Of a DNA stretch of 64,000 nt, positions 51,620 through 61,967 are shown piece by piece. How positions within the stretch are numbered: the stretch's first letter is position 1; every line of letters begins with the position of its first letter. A program made the position numbers and the translations under genes. This DNA comes from Aurantiacibacter spongiae (GTDB lineage: Bacteria > Pseudomonadota > Alphaproteobacteria > Sphingomonadales > Sphingomonadaceae). The notes beneath the pieces are model-generated. The model made no database searches, was not told the origin of the DNA, and saw only the letters and a list, made by a program, of their open reading frames with translations. The stretch covers positions 1,116,001 through 1,180,000 of the forward strand of contig NZ_RPFZ01000001.1 of assembly GCF_003815535.1 (NCBI RefSeq). Direction: 5' to 3'.

Positions 51620-52728
51620 TGCGAGAGGAACCCCGCGACCACCCGGTCCAGCGCCGGCACGTCGAGCAGGAAGCTGTCATGGCCGTAGGGAGCGCCCAGT
51701 TCAACGAAGCTGACTGGCGCGGCAACGGCGTTGAGGGCGTGAACCACCTCGCGCATGTCGGCGGTGGAATACAGCCAGTCGGTGTCGAAGCTGACGAGAC
51801 AGAAGCGTGTTTCCCCCGCCCCGCCGAAGGCATCAGCTAGGCGTCCGCCATGCTCCTCGGCAAGGTCGAAGTAATCCATCGCGCGGGTGATGTAGAGATA
51901 GCTGTTCGCGTCGAACCGGTCGGTGAAGCTCAATCCCTGGTGGCGCAGATAGCTTTCCACCTGGAAATCGGCGTCGAAACCGAAGCTCTTGGCGTCGCGA
52001 TCCTGCAACCGGCGGCCGAACTTGTCGGTCAGGCCCGCTTCCGAAAGATAGGTGATGTGCGCCGCCATGCGGGCCACGGCCAGCCCCTTTTCCGGTCCGC
52101 CCGCCGCCCCGTAATAGTCGCCGCCGTTCCAGCCCGGATCGGCCATGATCGCCTGCCGCCCGACCTCGTGAAAGGCGATGTTCTGCGCGCTGTGCCGCGC
52201 CGTCGTTGCGATGCCGAGAACCCGGTTCGTGCGCTCGGGAAAATTCGCCGCCAGCGAAAGCGCCTGCATCCCGCCCATCGACCCGCCGATTACAGCAAGC
52301 AGCGTGTCGATTCCCAGTACGTCGAGCAGCGCGGCCTGGGCGCGCACCATGTCGCGGATGGTGATCACGGGGAAGCGCATGGCGTATGGTTCGCCGTCCG
52401 GCCCGGCGCTGGCCGGACCGGTGGACCCCATGCAGCTGCCGATCACGTTGGCGCACACGACGTGAAAACGGTTCGTGTCGATCGGCCGGCCGTGGCCGAC
52501 CATGCGTTCCCACCAGCCCGGCTTGCCCGTCAGCGGATGGGTGCTGGCGACATACTGGTCGCCCGTGAGCGCGTGGCACAGCAGGATGGCGTTGTCGCGG
52601 GCGGGCGCGAGTTCGCCGTAGGTTTCGTAGGCGACATGCACATCCGCCAGTTCGCGCCCGCTATCGAGCGGAAGCGGATGCGGCAGGCGCACCGCGCGAG
52701 GGGCATGGGGGGTTTTCGTGCTGGCCAT
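51616..52728 (-). CDS. metX: Homoserine O-acyltransferase MetX
   Basis: This 370-residue alpha/beta-hydrolase activates homoserine with an acetyl (or succinyl) group at the entry of methionine synthesis. It has [35 protein letters not shown], the nucleophile elbow [11 protein letters not shown], and the acid/His at FDTDWLYS and YGHDSFLL. The acyl donor cannot be told by sight. The short (about 75-bp) space to the divergent hisC shows no riboswitch-like structure. Confidence 0.93.
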   Translation of the reverse strand: MASTKTPHAPRAVRLPHPLPLDSGRELADVHVAYETYGELAPARDNAILLCHALTGDQYVASTHPLTGKPGWWERMVGHGRPIDTNRFHVVCANVIGSCMGSTGPASAGPDGEPYAMRFPVITIRDMVRAQAALLDVLGIDTLLAVIGGSMGGMQALSLAANFPERTNRVLGIATTARHSAQNIAFHEVGRQAIMADPGWNGGDYYGAAGGPEKGLAVARMAAHITYLSEAGLTDKFGRRLQDRDAKSFGFDADFQVESYLRHQGLSFTDRFDANSYLYITRAMDYFDLAEEHGGRLADAFGGAGETRFCLVSFDTDWLYSTADMREVVHALNAVAAPVSFVELGAPYGHDSFLLDVPALDRVVAGFLSQ

Positions 52729-52802
52729 CGCGAATGGAAGGCGCGATGCGCGAGGTCGTGCGGGCTGTCAATCGCCGCGAAGCGCCGCTATCGGCAGAGC
52801 CG

Positions 52803-53930
52803 ATGACTGACGACGCACCCGTGCCGCACTCCGCCGACCGCCCGCACGTGAAGCCGTGGATCGCGGATATCCATGCCTATGTCCCCGGACGGGCCAGGGG
52901 CGTCGACGGGCGCGAGCTGGTGAAGCTGTCGGCGAACGAGAATCCGCTCGGCACCTCGCCCCGCGCCCTGGCCGTGCTGGCGGAGGCGGGGACGCCCGAA
53001 CGCTATCCCGACCCCGACGCGCTCGCCCTGCGCGAGGCCATCGGCAAGGCGCACGGGCTGGACCCGGCGCGAATCGTGTGCGGTACGGGTTCGGACGAAC
53101 TGCTCAACCTGGCGGCGCAGGCCTTCGCCGGTCCGGGCGACAACATCGTCCATGTCCGCTACGGCTTTTCTGTCTACGACATCGCCACACGCCGCTGCGG
53201 GGCACAAGTGGTGGTAGCGCCCGACGCCGATTACGGCACGGATGTGGACGCGCTGCTGGCCTGCGTGAATGCGGATACGCGCGTCGTCTTCCTCGCCAAC
53301 CCCAACAACCCGACCGGCACCTGGCTGCCGCGCGCGGAGGTCGAGCGTCTCCATGCGGGCCTTCGCCCCGATATCCTGCTGGTGCTCGATCAGGCCTATG
53401 CCGAGTACCTGCCCGATGGCGAGGACGATGGCGGCATGGCCCTGGCCGCCGGAGCCGGCAACGTGCTCGTCACGCGTACCTTCTCCAAGATCCACGGGCT
53501 TGCCGGCGAGCGCATCGGCTGGGCGACCGGCGCGCCGCATCTGGTCGATGCGCTCAACCGCATCCGCGGGCCGTTCAACGTCACCGCCAGCGGTCAACGC
53601 GCGGGGATAGCGGCGCTTGGCGACCGGGACTTCGTCGCCCGCTCGCGCGACCACAACGCCGCCGAGCGGACCCGTTTCGTGAACGTGATCGAGAGCCTCG
53701 GCAATCACGGGCTGCGTGCCGTGCCGAGCGAGGCGAATTTCGTGCTGGTGCTGTTCGAGGGCGAGGTTACCGCAGACGCCGCTCTCGCCGCGCTGGCGCG
53801 CGACGGCTACGCCGTGCGGCACCTGCCGGGGCAGGGCCTTCCCCACGCGCTGCGCATAACCATCGGCACGACCGCGCAGATGGCCGATATCGCCGCCACG
53901 TTGCGCCGCCTGTGCGGAGAGGCCGGGTGA
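52803..53930 (+). CDS. hisC: Histidinol-phosphate / aromatic aminotransferase HisC
   Basis: A 375-residue fold-type I PLP enzyme: [72 protein letters not shown], and the PLP lysine in [15 protein letters not shown]. Next to a prephenate dehydrogenase gene, as in Zymomonas, this aminotransferase is expected to serve aromatic as well as histidine synthesis. The ATG at 52803 is chosen near [10 protein letters not shown], with in-frame ATGs at 52734 and 52746 as alternatives. It is coupled to the next gene. Confidence 0.9.
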   Translation: MTDDAPVPHSADRPHVKPWIADIHAYVPGRARGVDGRELVKLSANENPLGTSPRALAVLAEAGTPERYPDPDALALREAIGKAHGLDPARIVCGTGSDELLNLAAQAFAGPGDNIVHVRYGFSVYDIATRRCGAQVVVAPDADYGTDVDALLACVNADTRVVFLANPNNPTGTWLPRAEVERLHAGLRPDILLVLDQAYAEYLPDGEDDGGMALAAGAGNVLVTRTFSKIHGLAGERIGWATGAPHLVDALNRIRGPFNVTASGQRAGIAALGDRDFVARSRDHNAAERTRFVNVIESLGNHGLRAVPSEANFVLVLFEGEVTADAALAALARDGYAVRHLPGQGLPHALRITIGTTAQMADIAATLRRLCGEAG

Positions 53931-54874
53931 CCTTCTCCCGCGTCGCCATCGTGGGGCTGGGCCTGCTGGGCGGGTCCATCGGCCTCGCCATGCGCGAACA
54001 TCTTCCCGGCGTCGCCTCCGCTGGCTGGGATGCGGACCCGGCGGTGCGCGAGCGGGCGCGGGAACGCGGCCTTGTCGCCACTATCGCCGACGATCCCGCC
54101 GAGGCCGTGCGCGGCGCCGATCTCGTCATCCTGTGCGTACCGGTGGGCGCGATGGCCCAGGCGGCGCACGCCGTCGCGCCCGGCCTGTCCCCGGATTGCC
54201 TCGTCAGCGACGTCGGATCGTCGAAGCAGGGCGTGGCGGGCGCGCTGGAGCAGGCGCTACCGAACCACGCGATCATCCCCGCCCACCCCGTCGCAGGCAC
54301 CGAGCAATCGGGCCCCGATGCCGGCTTTTCCAGCCTGTTCCATCATCGCTGGTGCATCCTCACCCCGCCCGCCCACGCCGAGGCCGCGCAGGTGGACGCG
54401 CTGGCCGCGTTCTGGCGCGCGCTGGGGGCTACCGTCGAGGTGATGGAGCCGGCGCATCACGACCTCGTTCTCGCCGTTACCAGTCACATCCCGCACCTCA
54501 TCGCCTATACCATCGTGGGTACGGCCAGCGATCTCGAGGAGGTGACGCGCAGCGAGGTCATCAAGTATTCCGCCGGCGGCTTTCGCGATTTTACCCGCAT
54601 TGCCGCATCCGATCCGACCATGTGGCGCGACGTCTTTCTCCATAACCGCGACGCGGTGCTGGCCATGCTGGGGCGCTTCACCGCCGATCTCGACGCGATG
54701 ACCAGCGCCATCCGCGAGGGAGACGGTCAGGCGATGCACGATCTGTTCAGCCGCACCCGGGCCATCCGCCGCGGGATCCTCGCCATGGGGCAGGACGACG
54801 CCCGCCCCGATTTCGGGAGAGGCGACCATGACGAGCGGCAGGGAGACGAAGCCGAGCCGCCCCCTCAGTCGTAG
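53927..54874 (+). CDS. tyrA: Prephenate / cyclohexadienyl dehydrogenase (TyrA/TyrC)
   Basis: This 315-residue protein has the Rossmann loop [47 protein letters not shown] (split) and [18 protein letters not shown] with the catalytic His. It turns prephenate (or arogenate) to the tyrosine precursor. The start is a GTG that overlaps the hisC stop (GTGA). The last 25 residues are charged and disordered. The gene overlaps the DUF4402 gene tail to tail by ten bases. Confidence 0.92.
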   Translation: MTFSRVAIVGLGLLGGSIGLAMREHLPGVASAGWDADPAVRERARERGLVATIADDPAEAVRGADLVILCVPVGAMAQAAHAVAPGLSPDCLVSDVGSSKQGVAGALEQALPNHAIIPAHPVAGTEQSGPDAGFSSLFHHRWCILTPPAHAEAAQVDALAAFWRALGATVEVMEPAHHDLVLAVTSHIPHLIAYTIVGTASDLEEVTRSEVIKYSAGGFRDFTRIAASDPTMWRDVFLHNRDAVLAMLGRFTADLDAMTSAIREGDGQAMHDLFSRTRAIRRGILAMGQDDARPDFGRGDHDERQGDEAEPPPQS

Positions 54875-55443
54875 CTGACCGTCACGGCGATGTCGGCGCG
54901 GAAATAGTCCGGGCGCGTGCCGGCCGGCACGGCGAGCGTCCCGCCCAGGGCAAAGCGGTCGCGCCCCTCGGCATCGAGCCGCCCGCCAGCGGCCAGGTCC
55001 GGCGCGTTGTCGCTGCGGATGGTAAGGTCGGTAACGGCCAGGCTTGCGCCCGTCAGCGCGCCGGTCGCGGTGACGGCAGCGGGTGCGTGGATGCGATAGA
55101 CGCGGTCAGCCTCGCCGGAGACGCGGAAGCGCGCGGGATGCGTTTCGCACCCGCCGGCCCGGCACTGCGGGCGTGCCGAACCCGAATGAACGACCCCGCT
55201 CGAGTCGGCGGGAACACGCACCGCACCGCCCGAATCGCGCTCCACGACAACGCCGCCGAAGGCGAGGTCGGACAGTTTGGTGGCCCGGATTGGCTCGACG
55301 ACTTCCGCGGTCGCCAACCCTTCCGCCGTATCGCCGCCTTGCTGCGCAAGTAGGGAGCACCCCGGAAACAATACCGCCAATATCGAACCAGCCAATCTCG
55401 CCCGGAAGACCGATTTCGATACTGCTGACTGTTCTTTCTTCAT
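54865..55443 (-). CDS. DUF4402-domain secreted protein
   Basis: The 192-residue protein begins with a signal (about residues 12-33, LAGSILAVLFPGCSLLAQ; FPGC could also be a lipobox). The rest follows DUF4402: LSDLAFGGVVVERDSGGAVRV, GCETHPARFRVSGEADRVYRI (split), DLAAGGRLDAEGRDRFALGGTLAVPAG and a final [10 protein letters not shown]. Such proteins are pilus-like or surface components with beta-rich folds. It is divergent from the lipoprotein gene. Confidence 0.8.
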   Translation of the reverse strand: MKKEQSAVSKSVFRARLAGSILAVLFPGCSLLAQQGGDTAEGLATAEVVEPIRATKLSDLAFGGVVVERDSGGAVRVPADSSGVVHSGSARPQCRAGGCETHPARFRVSGEADRVYRIHAPAAVTATGALTGASLAVTDLTIRSDNAPDLAAGGRLDAEGRDRFALGGTLAVPAGTRPDYFRADIAVTVSYD

Positions 55444-55692
55444 CGTTCGGGCAGGCGGCTTCTAGGTCGTGATCGTCGACATACGCATCGGCGTAGCTCT
55501 TGGGATCTTATACGCGCCTCAAGCGGTTCGGGTCCGAAATACACAAGGTCGGATTTACGAAAAATTAGGACATCGCGCAAACGGCGCCTTCGGTAGCGCC
55601 CGCTTGAATGCGCGCCGCACTTTTCAGTTGTATCGGGAAACCGATGCTGCAATCGCGAATTGACCTAACGTGACGACAACCCCCCGGAGCCT

Positions 55693-56109
55693 ATGATGAA
55701 ATTCGCGAAATACGCCGTGCTTCCGCTTGCCCTCGCCAGCCTGACAGGCTGCGGTTCGGATGCGGAACCTGACGCCGCCGCCACCCAGGCCGCGCTGCCG
55801 ACGCCTTCGGAAACCGCCTCCACGCTCGACAACCAGGTGGAGGAACTCGGCGTAAGCGAGCGCGATCTGCTCGACATGAATCTCGTCACCGCAGACGGCG
55901 AAGTCGCGGGCGAGGTGATGCAGGTGCGTCGCGGCGCGATGGGCGAGGCGAACGGCGTCCTCGCGCGGCTGGAGGATGGCGGCAAGGCCGTTCTCGTCCG
56001 GATGGACGACCTCTCGATGACCGGCGAGGGCAACGACCGCGCGCTGGAAACGACGCTGACCGCCGAGGAACTCGCCGCCCTGCCCGAAGCTTCGACCCGC
56101 GCCATGTAG
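55693..56109 (+). CDS. Putative lipoprotein, hypothetical
   Basis: The 138-residue protein has a lipoprotein signal (FAKYAVLPLALASLTGC, lipobox LTGC, acylated Cys near 20) and an acidic mature part with VTADGEVAGEVMQVRRGAMGEANGVLARLEDGGKAVLV (split), which resembles a PRC-barrel-type beta module. Function unknown. It ends at a strong terminator shared with trxB. The 249 bp before it hold the divergent promoters and no gene. Confidence 0.75.
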   Translation: MMKFAKYAVLPLALASLTGCGSDAEPDAAATQAALPTPSETASTLDNQVEELGVSERDLLDMNLVTADGEVAGEVMQVRRGAMGEANGVLARLEDGGKAVLVRMDDLSMTGEGNDRALETTLTAEELAALPEASTRAM

Positions 56110-56129
56110 CGCCGACAACCGAAGTCGCG

Positions 56130-56170
56130 AAAAGGGGCGGGAAAGCGAACCGGCTTCCCCGCCCCTTTTT
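56130..56170. terminator. Bidirectional terminator between lipoprotein gene and trxB
   Basis: A 17-bp stem (AAAAGGGGCGGGAAAGC with GCTTCCCCGCCCCTTTT, one mismatch) with a six-base loop has T runs on both strands. It can end the lipoprotein transcript and the convergent trxB transcript. Confidence 0.9.
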
Positions 56171-56187
56171 GCTTTGTCGCTGGGTCG

Positions 56188-57168
56188 CTACTCCGCGGCT
56201 TCGGCGGTGCGCGCTTCGCGTTCGGCGAATTCGAGAGTGGCGAGGAACCGTTCCGCATCGAGCGCGGCCATGCACCCCGTACCCGCCGCCGTCACCGCCT
56301 GACGATAGGTATGGTCCATGACGTCGCCACAGGCGAACACGCCCGGAACACTCGTCTTGGGGGTGCCCGGTTCGACCAGCAGATAGCCGCCATCGTCCAT
56401 CGGCAGCTTGCCCCGGAACAGCTCGGTTGCCGGAGCGTGGCCGATAGCGACGAACGCCCCGTCGGCCCTTATAGTGCTCTTTTCCTGTGTCTGCGTATCG
56501 ACCAGTTCGAGATGGTCGAGCTTGCCGTCCTCTCCCGCGACGAACCGTTCGACGACCTTGTTCCACACAGGTGTGATCTTCTCGCTGGCGAACAGGCGAT
56601 CCTGGAGGATCTTCTCGCTACGCAGCTCGTCGCGCCGGTGGATCAACGTCACGTCGTCGGAATGATTGGTCAGGTAGAGCGCTTCCTCGACCGCGGTGTT
56701 GCCCCCTCCGATCACCACGACCTTCTTGCCGCGATAGAAGAATCCGTCACAGGTCGCGCAGGCCGACACGCCCTTGCCGCCAAGCTCCTGCTCTCCGGGA
56801 ACGCCGAGCCATTTCGCCTGCGCGCCGGTGGAGATCACCAGCACGTCGCCGACATACGCGTCGCCGCTGTCGCCCGTCGCGCGGAAGGGCGAGCCGCCGG
56901 CGATATCGACATCGGTGATCGTGTCCCAAATCATCCGCGTACCGACATGCTCGGCCTGCTTCTGCATCTGCTCCATTAGCCAGGGGCCCTGGATGACGTC
57001 GGCAAAGCCGGGATAGTTCTCCACATCGGTGGTGATGGTGAGCTGTCCGCCCGGTTGCAGACCCTGAACCACGATCGGCTCCATCCCGGCCCGCGCGGCG
57101 TAGATCGCGGCGGACAGGCCGGCGGGGCCGGAACCGATGATGAGCATGCGGGTGGTATGGGTGGTCAT
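56188..57168 (-). CDS. trxB: Thioredoxin reductase
   Basis: The 326-residue flavoenzyme passes electrons from NADPH to thioredoxin. It shows the FAD loop IIGSGPAGLSAAIYAARAG, the redox site SACATCDGFFY (CATC), the NADPH loop VIGGGNTAVEEALYL and the final FAD motif FACGDVMDHTYRQAVTAAGTGC (split). The ATG at 57168 gives the standard length; the upstream extension of the frame is not used. It is convergent with the lipoprotein gene. Confidence 0.94.
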   Translation of the reverse strand: MTTHTTRMLIIGSGPAGLSAAIYAARAGMEPIVVQGLQPGGQLTITTDVENYPGFADVIQGPWLMEQMQKQAEHVGTRMIWDTITDVDIAGGSPFRATGDSGDAYVGDVLVISTGAQAKWLGVPGEQELGGKGVSACATCDGFFYRGKKVVVIGGGNTAVEEALYLTNHSDDVTLIHRRDELRSEKILQDRLFASEKITPVWNKVVERFVAGEDGKLDHLELVDTQTQEKSTIRADGAFVAIGHAPATELFRGKLPMDDGGYLLVEPGTPKTSVPGVFACGDVMDHTYRQAVTAAGTGCMAALDAERFLATLEFAEREARTAEAAE

Positions 57169-57295
57169 GGCGGCGAATCGGTCCTGAAGCTGTTGCTTCG
57201 GGACGTAAGGGCACGCGCCGGCCTGTTCAAGCGAGGTGCCCGCCCTGTCGCCCGTTGCCATTGCCTCCCGTCGGGCGATGCGACCGCGCGGGGCG

Positions 57296-57544
57296 CTAGA
57301 TCGTGGTGTCGACCCGTGGCGGGACCGTTTCGGTCGTGCCCGGATCACGGGTAAGGTCGCTTTTTTCGCTCAGCTTCTTGGCAAGATAGCCGCCACCTGC
57401 CAGCGCGAGGATCGTGGGAATTCGCAAGCGGCGCACCAGCGGCACGGCCAGCGCGCCGAGCACGGCCCCCGTGGTTCCGCCGATGCTGCGTGCTTCCTTG
57501 CCTGCCGCGGCGCCCGCCGCCGCTCCGATCAACTTGCCGATCAT
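57296..57544 (-). CDS. Small Gly/Ala-rich membrane-associated protein
   Basis: This 82-residue protein starts MIGKLIGAAAGAAAGKEAR, has a second hydrophobic stretch (IPTILALAGGGYLAKKL) and ends in a charged tail. The perfect ribosome site AAAGGAG lies eight bases before the ATG at 57544. I do not know a function; similar short proteins are common in sphingomonads. It is 127 bp downstream-oriented from trxB's start and may be separate. Confidence 0.7.
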   Translation of the reverse strand: MIGKLIGAAAGAAAGKEARSIGGTTGAVLGALAVPLVRRLRIPTILALAGGGYLAKKLSEKSDLTRDPGTTETVPPRVDTTI

Positions 57545-57655
57545 CTGTAAATCTCCTTTGTCCAACCAACCGCGTTCGCCCCCCGATTGTTCCGCCCGGG
57601 CGCGGCTTGCGCGGAGGCGCGGTTGCGGCCACGATGGCCAGCGGAAGGAAGATGC

Positions 57656-58555
57656 GTGAGCGACGAGGACGGGCTGATCGGCGCGATCGAGGCGGGCGGT
57701 ACGAAATTCGTGCTCGGCCTCGCGCGGGCGGACGGGGAACTGATCGACACGCACCGCCTGCCCACGACCACGCCGGACGAAACATTCGCCGCGATGACAA
57801 GCTGGCTGCGCGCGGCGGCGGACCGGCACGGACGGATCGCCGCGCTCGGCGTCGCCAGTTTCGGCCCCTTGCGCACGGACCGCAGCGCCTCCGACTGGGG
57901 CACGATCACCACGACGCCGAAACCGCACTGGAGCGGAGCGAGCTTCGCCCGCGCGCTCGGGCCGTTCGGCGTGCCGCTTGCCATCGATACCGACGTTACC
58001 GGGGCCGCGCTGGGCGAATGGCTGGGGGGCGCCGGGGCGGGCCGCGGCACCGTCGTCTATACCACGGTGGGCACCGGCATCGGCACCGGCGTGATCAGCG
58101 GCGGCAGGCCGCTCGCCGGCAGCGGGCATTACGAGGCGGGCCACATTCGCCCGGCACGCGGCGCGGGCGACGACTGGCCCGGCATCTGCCCCTATCATGG
58201 CGATTGCCTCGAAGGTCTCGCGAGCGGTCCCGCCATCATGGCGCGCTGGGAACACGACCTGTCGGCCGGTAGCGCGCAAGAGATCGGCCTGATCGCCGAT
58301 TACCTGGCGGAGATGCACGCGGCGCTCGTGCTGCTGCACATGCCCGACATCGCGATCCTGGGCGGCGGCGTCGCCAAGGCGCCGGGCCTGATCGAGGCAG
58401 TGCGGGCGAAGACCCGCGCGAAACTCGCGGGATACGTCGAGAGCTGGGACACGGATCTCGGCGCGCATATCGTCCCGCCGGCTCTGGGCGATCTGGCGGG
58501 ACTGGCCGGCGCGGTCGAACTGGGCCGCCAGGCATTGTGCGAAAGCGCTGCTTAA
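57656..58555 (+). CDS. ROK-family fructokinase-type sugar kinase
   Basis: The 299-residue kinase has the ATP-binding AIEAGGTKFVLGLA, ALGVASFGPL, AIDTDVTGAALGEW, VVYTTVGTGIGTGVI and the zinc motif GHIRPARGAGDDWPGICPYHGDCLEGLASGPA (His and three Cys, split), the pattern of ROK fructokinases/mannokinases. It phosphorylates a hexose at C6, perhaps feeding the nucleotide-sugar genes nearby. The start is GTG at 57656 with GGAAGGAA six bases before it. Confidence 0.88.
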   Translation: MSDEDGLIGAIEAGGTKFVLGLARADGELIDTHRLPTTTPDETFAAMTSWLRAAADRHGRIAALGVASFGPLRTDRSASDWGTITTTPKPHWSGASFARALGPFGVPLAIDTDVTGAALGEWLGGAGAGRGTVVYTTVGTGIGTGVISGGRPLAGSGHYEAGHIRPARGAGDDWPGICPYHGDCLEGLASGPAIMARWEHDLSAGSAQEIGLIADYLAEMHAALVLLHMPDIAILGGGVAKAPGLIEAVRAKTRAKLAGYVESWDTDLGAHIVPPALGDLAGLAGAVELGRQALCESAA

Positions 58556-58711
58556 GTCCTTTGACTAGCGCAGGAAATCCCGAACCGCGCGCCCTATCCG
58601 GAAGCGGTGCTTCGCAATTGCCGCGCCGCTAGCCGCTTCCCCAATGACGCACCGCGCCCCCGCACCGTAGAACGGCTGCAGGACGTTCGAGCGCATGAGG
58701 GAATCCAAGCC

Positions 58712-60055
58712 ATGAACATCGTGATGATCGGCGCGGGCTATGTCGGCCTGGTATCGGGGGCCTGCTTTGCCGAGATCGGCCACACCGTGACGTGTATCGA
58801 CACCGACGAGGGCAAGATCGCCACCCTTCGCCAGGGGGGCATACCCATCTTCGAGCCGGGGCTCGATGCGCTGGCGGCACGCGGCGTGGCGGCCGGTCGG
58901 CTGTCCTTCGCAACCGACCTGGCGGCGCACGTACCCCTGGCCGACGTCGTCTTCATCGCGGTGGGCACGCCCGCCAGGCGCGGCGACGGCCACGCCGATC
59001 TCACCTTTGTCGGGGAAGCGGCGCGCGAGATCGCGCGCCACGTATCGGGCTTCACCGTCATCGTCACCAAATCCACCGTTCCCGTGGGCACGGGCGACTG
59101 GGTCGAACGGCTGGTGGCGCAGGAGCGGCCCGATGCCGACATCGCCGTTGCCTCCAACCCCGAATTCCTGCGCGAAGGCGCCGCGATCGACGATTTCCTC
59201 CGTCCAGACCGCATCGTGGCGGGCAGTGACGACGCGCGCGCCCGTGCCGTGATCGAGGATGTTTATCGCCCGATCACCGACAGGGGCGCGCCGCTGCTGT
59301 TCACCGGACGGCGGACGAGCGAACTGGTGAAATATGCCGCCAATGCCTTCCTCGCGCTGAAGATCACCTACATCAACGAGGTCGCCAGCCTGTGCGAGAA
59401 GGTGGAGGCCGACGTACGCGACGTCGCCTACGGGATCGGCCTCGATCACCGCATCGGCGCCGATTTCCTGAGCGCGGGACCGGGCTATGGCGGATCGTGC
59501 TTCCCCAAGGATACGCTGGCACTGATGAAGACGGCGCAGGACCACGATTCGCCCATGCGGCTGGTGGAGATGTGCGTGTCGGTCAACGATGCGCGCAAGC
59601 GGGCGATGGCGCGCAAGGTCATGGCGCTGTTCGGTGGCTCGATCCACGGCATGACCGTCGCCGTGCTGGGCCTCACCTTCAAGGCCGATACCGACGACAT
59701 GCGCGATTCTCCGGCGATCGCCATCGTGCAGGCGCTCGGGGATGCAGGCGCAAAGGTGCGCGCCTACGATCCGCAGGGCATGGCTGAAGCCAGGCGCCTG
59801 ATCCCCGACATTGCCTATGCCGACACCGCCTATGACGCGGTGCGCGGCGCGGCGGCATGCGTGATCGTCACCGACTGGGCGGAGTTTCGCAGGCTCGACC
59901 TCAAGGTGCTGGCGCGCCTGATGAGCGGCCCGGGCCTGATCGATCTCAGGAACATCTTCGATGACGAGGAGGTCGCCGCAGCCGGGCTGGTGCGGGTGGG
60001 CACAGGCATGCCGCAGCCGCTGCCGCTGGACCGCCACCGGCAGGCGGCGGAGTAG
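58712..60055 (+). CDS. ugd: UDP-glucose 6-dehydrogenase
   Basis: The 447-residue enzyme oxidises UDP-glucose to UDP-glucuronate for surface polysaccharide. It has the NAD loop MIGAGYVGLVSGACFAEIG, VTKSTVPVGTG, SNPEFLREGAAIDDF, ELVKYAANAFLALKI, the catalytic Cys in GGSCFPKDTLAL and VAVLGLTFKADTDDMRDSPA (split). GDP-mannose dehydrogenases look similar, but the motifs match UGDs better. It opens the polysaccharide cluster, convergent with the epimerase gene. Confidence 0.93.
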   Translation: MNIVMIGAGYVGLVSGACFAEIGHTVTCIDTDEGKIATLRQGGIPIFEPGLDALAARGVAAGRLSFATDLAAHVPLADVVFIAVGTPARRGDGHADLTFVGEAAREIARHVSGFTVIVTKSTVPVGTGDWVERLVAQERPDADIAVASNPEFLREGAAIDDFLRPDRIVAGSDDARARAVIEDVYRPITDRGAPLLFTGRRTSELVKYAANAFLALKITYINEVASLCEKVEADVRDVAYGIGLDHRIGADFLSAGPGYGGSCFPKDTLALMKTAQDHDSPMRLVEMCVSVNDARKRAMARKVMALFGGSIHGMTVAVLGLTFKADTDDMRDSPAIAIVQALGDAGAKVRAYDPQGMAEARRLIPDIAYADTAYDAVRGAAACVIVTDWAEFRRLDLKVLARLMSGPGLIDLRNIFDDEEVAAAGLVRVGTGMPQPLPLDRHRQAAE

Positions 60056-60072
60056 GCGCGGGGGCGCGAGCG

Positions 60073-60969
60073 TCAACTGCCGTAATGCGGCAGCATCGTC
60101 TCCAGACCGTCGGCCAGCGCCGTCGCCTCGAAGCCCAGCGCGGCCAGCCGGCTGCAATCGAGCGGCGCGAAGCCGGGGTCGGGCGGCCCCTCGGCGGGAA
60201 GGACCGTGATGCTGTCCTCGCCCAGACCGGCGACGCGGGCCGCCGTCAGCGCCACGCCCGACAGTTCCCAGCGCTGGCCGGTCCCGACGTTGAACGTTCC
60301 TTCCGCACCCAGTTGCAGCGTCAGCATCACCGCGCGCACCACGTCGTCCACCAGCACGAAGTCGGCGCCGTAGCGCCCGCCGTTTGTCACCGTGATTCCC
60401 CGCCCCTGCATCAGACTTTCCATCCAGACGTTCAGAAGCCCCCCGCCCCGGCCGGCGCCGTAGATCGCACCGGGTCTGAGAGCGGTGACCGAGAGATCAT
60501 GCGCCATGGCGAACTGTGCCAGGTAAAGCTCCTGCGCGACCTTCGATCCGAGATAGTACTGCCGGCTGATCGGTCCGAGCGGGTGGGTTTCGCGGCGCAG
60601 CGAATAGTCGCTCGGATCGTAGGCGTTGCCGCTCGTCAGATGGATCAGGCGGCGCACCCCCGCGCGGCAGGCTGCATCGGCCAGCAGCAGCGACCCGCGC
60701 GCATTGACTGTCAGGCAGACTTCCGCCGCCGCCGGGTCGGACTGGTTGGACGGGATGTGCGAGGCGAGGTGGAGCAGCGCGTCGCAACCATCGAAAATCG
60801 CGCTGTCTATGTCGCTCGTCAGATCGCAGGGAGCGTAGTCGTCATTGCCGCTCAGTCCGTCCGGTTCGCTGCGCGAGAGAAAGCGGATGTCCAGCCCCGC
60901 TTCGCGCAGTGCCGCCGCCAGGTTGCGACCGACGAAACCGGTCCCCCCGGTCAGCGCGACACGGCGCAT
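60073..60969 (-). CDS. NAD-dependent epimerase/dehydratase
   Basis: This 298-residue extended SDR has the NAD loop ALTGGTGFVGRNLAAALR, LLHLASHI, a Ser in HLTSGNAYDPSD and the active YxxxK at YYLGSKVAQELYL. Such enzymes alter nucleotide sugars such as UDP-galactose or UDP-glucuronate; the sugar is unknown. It is the last gene of the 63,800-60,073 operon and overlaps the ATP-grasp gene by 19 bases. Confidence 0.88.
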   Translation of the reverse strand: MRRVALTGGTGFVGRNLAAALREAGLDIRFLSRSEPDGLSGNDDYAPCDLTSDIDSAIFDGCDALLHLASHIPSNQSDPAAAEVCLTVNARGSLLLADAACRAGVRRLIHLTSGNAYDPSDYSLRRETHPLGPISRQYYLGSKVAQELYLAQFAMAHDLSVTALRPGAIYGAGRGGGLLNVWMESLMQGRGITVTNGGRYGADFVLVDDVVRAVMLTLQLGAEGTFNVGTGQRWELSGVALTAARVAGLGEDSITVLPAEGPPDPGFAPLDCSRLAALGFEATALADGLETMLPHYGS

Positions 60970-61967
60970 TGCGCAGGCTCCGTATCGGTGTCGGCCGGGA
61001 CGAAGATCTCGTCCAGATAGCGCAGCACCGTTCCGGGGCGGATGGCAGGCTGCTCGACGGTGCGACCCGACAGCAGATGATGAATACACATCTCGACTTC
61101 GTTGAATCCCATCATCGCGCGCATCGGCGTGGTGCCGGAAAATCGCGCGTTGATCTCGAACACCCGGGCCCGGCCGTCGGCGTCGGTACGGAACTGGAAA
61201 TTCGCGGGACCATAGGGTTGCAGCGCATCGGCGAAGGCGCGAACCTGCGTATCAAGCGCCTCGTCCGGTTCGTGAAAGGCCCGGTGCGTGTTCCCGTCGC
61301 GCAGGTCGCGGCGCAGCACGATGCTGGCGCGTGTCTCGCCATCGAAGCTGAGCGTGCCGGCGGTGTACTCGGTCGCGTCGGTGCCCACGCATTCCTGCAC
61401 GACCAGCCCCTCGCGCCCCTCCAGCGCGTCGGCCAGCGCCTGGCGGTCGCGAACCACGGAAACGCCCACGGCGCGCGCACCGATGCGCGGTTTGACCACC
61501 AGCGGAAAGCCCACATCCTCGATCAGGCGCGCCATGTCCTCCCCGTTTTCGGGAAGGGCGGAGGCGGGTGGGTGGAAACCGGCGTCCCGCATGAAGCGAA
61601 AGGTTGCGTACTTGTCATCGGCGATGGCCACGACACACGGATCGCTCACCAGCACCTTCGTCTCGAAAGCGCGTTCCAGCGCCTCTCGTTCGGCGGCGAA
61701 AAAGGGCAGTTCGACATCGGTACCGACCAGCACCACGTCGGGCCGGTAGCGGGTCAGCAGGGCGCGCACGGCATCGCCGTAGGAAGCATCGCTCGCCAGC
61801 GGCAGCGCGGCGCGCTCGTCCCCCCAGTAGAGGCCGACCGACAGCGGATTGGGATCGGCAACGATGATGCGCGCATCCAGCGAGGAGGCCTTCAGCGACT
61901 TGATGATGCCCTGCCCCAGCACGGCCCCGCCACCCGTCACCAGCACGGTCAGTGGAAATAGCTGCAT
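60951..61967 (-). CDS. ATP-grasp ligase
   Basis: This 338-residue protein has a pre-ATP-grasp domain (VLVTGGGAVLGQGIIKSL, DVVLVGTDVELPFF) and an ATP-grasp fold: DKYATFRFMRDAGFHPP, FPLVVKPRIGARAVGVSVV and VFEINARFSGTTPMRAMMG. It resembles carbamoyl-phosphate-synthase-like ligases found in polysaccharide and glycan loci, which add amino acids or similar groups. The ATG at 61967 has AAGGAG six bases before it. It overlaps the phosphoesterase gene by 19 bases. Confidence 0.87.
   Translation of the reverse strand: MQLFPLTVLVTGGGAVLGQGIIKSLKASSLDARIIVADPNPLSVGLYWGDERAALPLASDASYGDAVRALLTRYRPDVVLVGTDVELPFFAAEREALERAFETKVLVSDPCVVAIADDKYATFRFMRDAGFHPPASALPENGEDMARLIEDVGFPLVVKPRIGARAVGVSVVRDRQALADALEGREGLVVQECVGTDATEYTAGTLSFDGETRASIVLRRDLRDGNTHRAFHEPDEALDTQVRAFADALQPYGPANFQFRTDADGRARVFEINARFSGTTPMRAMMGFNEVEMCIHHLLSGRTVEQPAIRPGTVLRYLDEIFVPADTDTEPAQCAVSR

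Noticed and set aside
52729-52802. SAM riboswitch before metX
   Set aside because: Only about 75 bp separate metX and hisC, and no stem-loop/pseudoknot pattern of SAM-II or SAM/SAH classes is evident.
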